From NCBI RefSeq assembly GCF_018402695.1, contig NZ_JAGYIM010000007.1, positions 1 through 64,000 on the forward strand: a stretch of 64,000 bases of DNA. The letters run 5' to 3'. The position numbers and the translations under genes are program-made. Source of the stretch: Arsukibacterium sp. (GTDB lineage Bacteria > Pseudomonadota > Gammaproteobacteria > Enterobacterales > Alteromonadaceae). The notes below the pieces were generated by a model. It saw only the letters and a program-made list of their open reading frames with translations, ran no database searches and was not told where the DNA came from. Within the stretch, counting starts at the first letter, position 1; every line of letters starts with the position of its first letter. Below are positions 56,759-64,000 of this stretch, in pieces.

Positions 56759-57475
56759 ATGGCCATTTATTTGCCTGAACTTGACCCTGCACAACTGTCG
56801 TTTCCGCCGGTTGAGCAGGCGCTTGAGCAGCCAGATGGCTTACTGGCGATGGGCGGCGATTTATCGGTTGACCGTCTGGCCCTGGCCTATCGAAGTGGCA
56901 TCTTCCCCTGGTTCAGCGAGGGAGACCCTTTGTTATGGTGGAGCCCGGCCGTCCGGGCGGTATTTCCGCCGGCCAGCCTGCGATTTAACCGTACCCTTCG
57001 TAAACAATGGCAGCGCGGCGGGCTGCGCCTGACCCTCAATCATGCCTTTACTGACGTCGTTCAGGGCTGCGCCGCGCCACGAAAAAACCAACCTCAGACC
57101 TGGATATTACCTGCTATGCAGCAAGCCTATCAACGGCTGCATCAGCAAGGCCACGCCCATAGCATTGAAGTGTGGCAGGAAAATAAGCTGGTCGGCGGCT
57201 TGTATGGTGTTGTGGTCGGCGGCTTATTCTGTGGCGAGTCGATGTTTAACAGGGTGACCGATGCTGCTAAATTTGCGTTACTGGCGTTGCAACAACATCT
57301 TCGGCACTATGCCCCTGGCTGGATAGATTGTCAGATGCCCAACCCTTTTCTACTGCAATTAGGCGCCGAAGCTATTAGCCGGCCCCACTATTTACAGTTG
57401 TTGCAGCAACAGGCAACGATTAACAGCCCAACAGGCCACTGGCAGCCAAAGCTGCTGAGCTTACAGCGTGACTGA
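56759..57475 (+). CDS. aat: leucyl/phenylalanyl-tRNA–protein transferase
   Basis: A 238-residue enzyme that adds Leu or Phe from aminoacyl-tRNA to proteins with N-terminal Lys or Arg, marking them for ClpAP. Recognised by LLAMGGDLS, YRSGIFPWFSEGDPLLWWSP, HSIEVWQ and LVGGLYGVVVGGLFCGESMF. It overlaps the bpt gene by eight bases, so both transferases are made together, next to the clpS-clpA genes that act on their products. Confidence 0.96.
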   Translation: MAIYLPELDPAQLSFPPVEQALEQPDGLLAMGGDLSVDRLALAYRSGIFPWFSEGDPLLWWSPAVRAVFPPASLRFNRTLRKQWQRGGLRLTLNHAFTDVVQGCAAPRKNQPQTWILPAMQQAYQRLHQQGHAHSIEVWQENKLVGGLYGVVVGGLFCGESMFNRVTDAAKFALLALQQHLRHYAPGWIDCQMPNPFLLQLGAEAISRPHYLQLLQQQATINSPTGHWQPKLLSLQRD

Positions 57476-58196
57476 GTCTTCCTCGTTAATAAAGCGTCCG
57501 TTACGGTTTGGCTTAACCCAACCCAGCCCTTGTAGTTATTTACCTGCAGAGCAAGAGCAGTTAGTGGTCCTGTTACCGGATGAACCAGTAACTGCCGAGT
57601 TATACCGCCAGCTGCTGACAGTTAATTTTCGGCGCAGTGGCGAGCAAAGCTATACCCCGCACTGCCCCACCTGCAGAGCCTGTCAGTCAGTGAGAATTGT
57701 ACCGCAGCAGTGGCAAGCGTCGCGTAGCCAGCGCCGGCTGCTCAACAAAGCCGGGCGTGCTGGTCTGCAATACCGTTTGGTAAACCAGGCTGATATCAAC
57801 CAGTACTTTCCGTTGTTTGCAGCCTATATTGCTTTTAAACACGACGATGGCATTATGTTCCCAGCGAATGAACAGCAGCTGAGCAGTATGCTCGAATGCA
57901 GCTGGTTACCGGTGCGATTTTTGGAGGTATATCAGGATCAGCAACTGGTCAGCGTCAGTATTATTGATGAACTGGCGGACAGTTACTCGGCGGTGTACAC
58001 CTTTTTTGCTGAACAATACCAGCAGCTATCCCCCGGTAAACTGGCAATACTCTTTTTGCTGCAGCAAGCGAGGCTGGATAATAAAGCGTTTGTCTATTTA
58101 GGATATTGGGTCGAAGCCTGTCAGAAGATGGCATATAAGGCCGAATTTACCCCGCAGCAACGCTTTATTCAGGGACAATGGCACTCTTTTGCCTAA
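57468..58196 (+). CDS. bpt: Bpt, aspartate/glutamate leucyltransferase
   Basis: A 242-residue transferase of the ATE1-like bacterial Bpt group, which adds Leu to N-terminal Asp or Glu. The N-terminus has the cysteine motif HCPTCRACQSVRIVPQQW, and the C-terminal transferase fold includes AAYIAFKHDDGIMF and YLGYWVEACQKMAYKAEF. It starts inside the end of aat. Also annotated ate or arginyltransferase; Leu specificity is from the known bacterial enzymes. Confidence 0.95.
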   Translation: MTESSSLIKRPLRFGLTQPSPCSYLPAEQEQLVVLLPDEPVTAELYRQLLTVNFRRSGEQSYTPHCPTCRACQSVRIVPQQWQASRSQRRLLNKAGRAGLQYRLVNQADINQYFPLFAAYIAFKHDDGIMFPANEQQLSSMLECSWLPVRFLEVYQDQQLVSVSIIDELADSYSAVYTFFAEQYQQLSPGKLAILFLLQQARLDNKAFVYLGYWVEACQKMAYKAEFTPQQRFIQGQWHSFA

Positions 58197-58292
58197 AAAA
58201 GCGCTTGCTGCTTTACTTATTGCTGTGATTTCGGCACAATCTGCGCAGTTTTTTGAAGGTTGACCCCAAATTTATAGAGGCGAGTGCGCTGA

Positions 58293-58511
<219 letters not shown>

Positions 58512-58526
58512 GTCAGCTTTGGTAAC

Positions 58527-58554
58527 AAAAAACCCGGTTAATGCCGGGTTTTTT
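58527..58554. terminator. bidirectional terminator between infA and clpA
   Basis: AAAAAACCCGG, loop, CCGGGTTTTTT. The A-run on one side and T-run on the other let it end infA on the plus strand and clpA on the minus strand. Confidence 0.9.
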
Positions 58555-58577
58555 GTTTGTTTGCTAAGTACACTGAT

Positions 58578-60845
58578 TTAATCCATTAATGCCAAATCCT
58601 GCTCGGTCTGATAGTCGAAAATCAGCGCATCGTTTTTCAGGCTGACTTTAACATCGCCACCGTGCAGTAAACGGCCAAATAAAATTTCATTGGCCAGTGG
58701 TTTTTTCAGCTGTTCCTGAATAACCCGAGCCATCGGTCGCGCTCCCATTGCCTGATCGTACCCCTTGTCAGCCAGCCATTGCCTGGCATCGGTAGTTAAT
58801 TCCATTGATACCTGTTTCTTATCTAACTGCACCTGCAAATCACAAACAAACTTATCGACAATTTGCAGAATAATATCCTCAGCCAGATGTTTGAACCAGA
58901 TAATACCATCCAGCCGGTTACGGAATTCAGGGCTGAAAGTGCGGTTTATCTCACTTAACGCATCGTGGCTGTGATCCTGCTGTTTAAAGCCAATCGACTT
59001 ACGCACGGTTTCCTGCACACCAGCATTGGTTGTCATCACCAGCACCACGTTCCTGAAATCCACTTTGCGGCCGTTATTATCAGTTAAGGTGCCGTGGTCC
59101 ATAACCTGCAGTAAAATGTTGTAAACGTCACTGTGGGCTTTTTCTATCTCATCCAGCAGCACCACAGAATACGGATGTTTGGATACGGCATCCGTCAGCA
59201 GGCCCCCCTGCTCAAAGCCAACATAGCCCGGTGGTGCACCAATCAGCCGGCTGACGGCGTGGCGTTCCATATATTCCGACATATCAAAACGCAGCAACTC
59301 GACACCCATTACTTTGGCCAGCTGTTTGGTTACTTCGGTTTTACCTACGCCGGTCGGACCGGCAAACAGGAAGCTACCAATCGGCTTTTCTTCATTGCCA
59401 AGACCAGACCGCGACAAACGGATAGCGGCTGTCAGCACTTCAATCGGCTCATCCTGTCCGAATACCACCAGTTTCAGATTGCGATCCAGATTCGCCAGCA
59501 CGTCTTTATCGGAAGCCGACACTGATTTTTCCGGAATACGGGCCATTTTGGCAATGACGTGCTCTATTTCGGCCACGTTAATTACTTTTTTCCGTTTTGA
59601 CGCCGGTAACAAGCGCTGGCTGGCCCCAGCTTCATCAATCACGTCTATTGCCTTGTCAGGCAAATGGCGCTCATTAATATACTTGGCAGACAATTCAGCC
59701 GCCGCCCGGATGGCTTTTTGGGTATAACGCACATTGTGGTGCTGCTCGTACCGCTCTTTTAAACCCAGTAATATCCGGGTGGTATCTTCCACACTAGGTT
59801 CCGTGACATCAATTTTCTGAAAGCGACGCACCAACGCAGTGTCTTTTTCAAAAATACTTTTAAATTCCTGGTAGGTAGTCGAACCCATACAACGTAAGCG
59901 GCCGCTGGACAACAGGGGTTTAATCAGGTTTGAGGCGTCCATTACCCCGCCAGAGGCGGCACCAGCCCCTATCACCGTATGAATTTCATCGATAAATAAA
60001 ATGGAGTCTTTCTCTTTTTCCAGCTCTTTTAATAACGACTTCAGGCGTTTTTCAAAATCGCCACGGTACTTGGTACCCGCCAGTAAGGCCCCCATATCAA
60101 GCGCATAGATGGTAGCATTAGCGATCACTTCCGGTACCTGCTGCTGCACAATACGATAAGCCAGCCCTTCGGCAATGGCGGTTTTACCCACCCCAGCTTC
60201 CCCTACCAGCAATGGGTTATTTTTCTTACGCCGGCACAATACCTGTACAGCCCGCTCCACTTCACGGTCGCGGCCAATCAGTGGATCAATATGGCCATTT
60301 TTAGCCTGCACATTTAAATTACTGGTAAAATTCTCCAGATATTTGCTTTCTTCTGTAATAGTATCGGTCAGCTCTTCCTGCGGGCTGTCCTCATGCTGTT
60401 CGAGCTTCTCGGTTTTAGTCACCCCATGCGAGATAAAATTAACAACATCCAGCCGGGTAATATCGATTTTTTTCAGCAGATAAACGGCTTGGGATTCCTG
60501 CTCACTAAAAATGGCGACCAGTACATTGGCACCGGTGACCTCAGACTTTCCTGATGACTGCACATGAAATACCGCCCGCTGCAGGACCCGCTGAAAGCCG
60601 AGCGTTGGTTGGGTGTCACGCTCAGCATCGCCATCAGGTAACACCGGTGTGGTGGAATCAATAAAGCTGGCCAACTCCAGCCGCAGTTTATCAATATTGG
60701 CACCGCATGATTTTAATGCGTCACCCGCTGCCGGGTTATCCAGCAGCGCCAGAAGCAGATGTTCCACCGTCATGTATTCATGCCGGCGTTCACGCGCAAA
60801 CCGGAACGCTAAATTCAACGTTAGTTCCAGATCTTTATTTAACAT
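58578..60845 (-). CDS. clpA: ClpA, ATPase subunit of ClpAP protease
   Basis: A 755-residue AAA+ unfoldase. The N-domain (about 1-145) starts [19 protein letters not shown] and contacts ClpS. D1 has the Walker A GEAGVGKT and [13 protein letters not shown]2 has GPTGVGKT and [16 protein letters not shown]. It unfolds substrates and feeds them to ClpP, which is not in the window. It lies just downstream of clpS on the same strand. Confidence 0.97.
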   Translation of the reverse strand: MLNKDLELTLNLAFRFARERRHEYMTVEHLLLALLDNPAAGDALKSCGANIDKLRLELASFIDSTTPVLPDGDAERDTQPTLGFQRVLQRAVFHVQSSGKSEVTGANVLVAIFSEQESQAVYLLKKIDITRLDVVNFISHGVTKTEKLEQHEDSPQEELTDTITEESKYLENFTSNLNVQAKNGHIDPLIGRDREVERAVQVLCRRKKNNPLLVGEAGVGKTAIAEGLAYRIVQQQVPEVIANATIYALDMGALLAGTKYRGDFEKRLKSLLKELEKEKDSILFIDEIHTVIGAGAASGGVMDASNLIKPLLSSGRLRCMGSTTYQEFKSIFEKDTALVRRFQKIDVTEPSVEDTTRILLGLKERYEQHHNVRYTQKAIRAAAELSAKYINERHLPDKAIDVIDEAGASQRLLPASKRKKVINVAEIEHVIAKMARIPEKSVSASDKDVLANLDRNLKLVVFGQDEPIEVLTAAIRLSRSGLGNEEKPIGSFLFAGPTGVGKTEVTKQLAKVMGVELLRFDMSEYMERHAVSRLIGAPPGYVGFEQGGLLTDAVSKHPYSVVLLDEIEKAHSDVYNILLQVMDHGTLTDNNGRKVDFRNVVLVMTTNAGVQETVRKSIGFKQQDHSHDALSEINRTFSPEFRNRLDGIIWFKHLAEDIILQIVDKFVCDLQVQLDKKQVSMELTTDARQWLADKGYDQAMGARPMARVIQEQLKKPLANEILFGRLLHGGDVKVSLKNDALIFDYQTEQDLALMD

Positions 60846-60897
60846 AGCTTACTCCCAATACCCCTGAGAACCACTTCCAGACCATGCCAAGACATAC

Positions 60898-61218
60898 CTA
60901 AGCGCGCTCCATTGTGCACAGCAGCGGATGCTGATGCTCTTTTGCATATTGCTGTACCTGCTGTACTTTTGTTTCAGCAATTTCAGCTGTAAAAATGCCA
61001 CATACTGCACTGCCCTCGTAATGTACTTTCAACATTACTTCACTGGCTTTTTCGTACTGCATATTAAAAAAACGGGTGAGCACATCGATCACAAAGTCCA
61101 TAGGAGTGTAGTCGTCGTTGTGCAAAATAACCTTATACATTGGTGGCGGAGTAACCTTTTGTCGGGTTAGCTCTGCCAGGTCATCATGTTTTGTATCTAA
61201 ATTTTGCTTACCGCTCAT
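60898..61218 (-). CDS. clpS: ClpS, N-degron adaptor
   Basis: A 106-residue adaptor that delivers proteins with N-terminal Leu, Phe, Trp or Tyr to ClpA. The binding-pocket stretch [18 protein letters not shown] and the [20 protein letters not shown] helix are typical; His and the NDD residues line the N-degron pocket. It precedes clpA by 52 bases. Together with Aat, Bpt and ClpA it forms the complete N-degron pathway here. Confidence 0.97.
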   Translation of the reverse strand: MSGKQNLDTKHDDLAELTRQKVTPPPMYKVILHNDDYTPMDFVIDVLTRFFNMQYEKASEVMLKVHYEGSAVCGIFTAEIAETKVQQVQQYAKEHQHPLLCTMERA

Positions 61219-61301
61219 AAACTATAGCCATGCCTGCGCCAACCAGCAAAGGCGCTTTTATTAAAAATTAGTAAAAAATTCGCACTATTTTTGCAAATAG
61301 C

Positions 61302-61329
61302 TTGACTGTTTGCTTAAATTATCTACATT
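61302..61329 (+). promoter_or_regulatory. probable sigma-70 promoter of cspD
   Basis: TTGACT at 61302-61307, a 16-base spacer and TACATT at 61324-61329 fit -35 and -10 boxes. The transcript would start near 61336 and carry an approximately 75-base leader to the cspD ATG, with aaggaag just upstream. The box assignment is by eye. Confidence 0.5.
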
Positions 61330-61410
61330 AGATGTTGGGGCTGCACTAGTCCCCTTCAAGTACAGTCTAGAATACAGAATATAGCTAACTTAGAGAAGGA
61401 AGTAAGTAGT

Positions 61411-61623
61411 ATGGCTACCGGTAAAGTAAAATGGTTCAATAATGCCAAGGGATTTGGGTTTATTCGTGAAGATGGTCGTGATGAAGATATCTTCGCGCAT
61501 TATTCTACCATTAGCATGGATGGCTACCGCACGCTAAAAGCAGGCCAGGATGTGGTGTTCGATTTGTCTGAAGGCCCGAAAGGGCTGCATGCTGTAAATA
61601 TTAAGCTCCCCGGCGAAGAATAA
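61411..61623 (+). CDS. cspD: CspD-like cold-shock domain protein
   Basis: A 70-residue cold-shock protein. RNA-binding motifs are KGFGFI (RNP1) and DIFAHY (RNP2), in the frame MATGKVKWFNNAKGFGFIRE. Place beside clpS and the long GYRTLKAGQDVVFDL part point to CspD, the stationary-phase form that can slow replication in E. coli. Function is inferred from that homologue. Confidence 0.93.
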   Translation: MATGKVKWFNNAKGFGFIREDGRDEDIFAHYSTISMDGYRTLKAGQDVVFDLSEGPKGLHAVNIKLPGEE

Positions 61624-61676
61624 CTTTTCCATCGTTGTACCAAATTGGTACCGACCTGGCATCGGCATCTACTAAT

Positions 61677-61706
61677 AAAAAAGCAGGCATAATGCCTGCT
61701 TTTTCT
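61677..61706. terminator. bidirectional terminator between cspD and icd
   Basis: AAAAAAGCAGGCA, TAA, TGCCTGCTTTTT: a near-perfect palindrome with A-run and T-run, serving cspD (plus) and icd (minus). Confidence 0.9.
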
Positions 61707-61748
61707 ATTTTCTGCGCTGCCTGCGTTTACCAGACCACGCTCACCCGC

Positions 61749-63998
<2,250 letters not shown>

Positions 63999-64000
63999 GC

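Overview
The window looks like a chromosome segment of a marine or aquatic gammaproteobacterium of the Alteromonadales / Rheinheimera–Arsukibacterium–Alishewanella type. The reasons are the block trxB-aat-bpt-infA-clpA-clpS-cspD-icd at the right end, with a monomeric NADP-isocitrate dehydrogenase, an astC-astA pair with a DUF1338 gene, tamAB, cmoM next to a Nif3 protein, and a class I FumA-type fumarase. Genus assignment is an inference from gene content. No rRNA, tRNA, CRISPR array or prophage was seen.

Layout. 1-2.2 kb: five tiny same-strand genes of unknown function separated by palindromic spacers, the first preceded by an attC-like palindrome; this resembles the tail of a decayed integron cassette array. 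2.2-3.6 kb: two overlapping crcB-type fluoride channel genes and a lipoprotein. 3.8-6.1 kb: a compact operon of a doubled DUF1538 transporter, a PII-like protein and a CBS-pair protein. 6.1-10.3 kb: an FG-GAP repeat protein with four 14-bp tandem repeats upstream, a periplasmic solute-binding protein, a NylB-like serine hydrolase and a small membrane protein. 10.4-15.6 kb: arginine-succinylation genes astC and astA with a DUF1338 enzyme, a divergent Lrp-type regulator and chrA. 15.6-23.8 kb: a 5'-nucleotidase lipoprotein, a MASE1-GGDEF cyclase, a HIT protein, a formaldehyde-detoxification pair (frmA/fghA) bracketed by a dispersed ~82-bp repeat, a LysR regulator and a FrnE-like oxidoreductase. 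23.8-36 kb: thiolase, S9 peptidase, fumarase, pabB, Nudix hydrolase, twin lipoproteins followed by a Nudix pseudogene scrap, a palindromic repeat, serine dehydratase, DUF2007 protein and lactate permease.

36-52 kb: an RND pump whose permease carries a DUF805-like C-terminal extension, its membrane-fusion partner, a stand-alone CBM48 protein, a KAS III enzyme, tamA-tamB, cmoM-nif3, a Lys/Ala-rich basic protein, a glycosyltransferase and a hemolysin-III family protein. 52.3-53.8 kb: a REP-associated (Y1/HUH) transposase flanked by inverted pairs of a short repeat and by two near-identical hairpins. 53.8-55.4 kb: a secreted subtilisin-like protease with a PPC domain. 55.8-64 kb: the conserved housekeeping block, in which Aat, Bpt, ClpS and ClpA together form the bacterial N-degron pathway.

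The most interesting signals are the DUF1538/PII/CBS operon (a possible nucleotide-gated ion transporter), the RND-DUF805 fusion, the Nudix pseudogene behind the lipoprotein pair, the frm-bracketing repeats and the transposase with its repeat ends.
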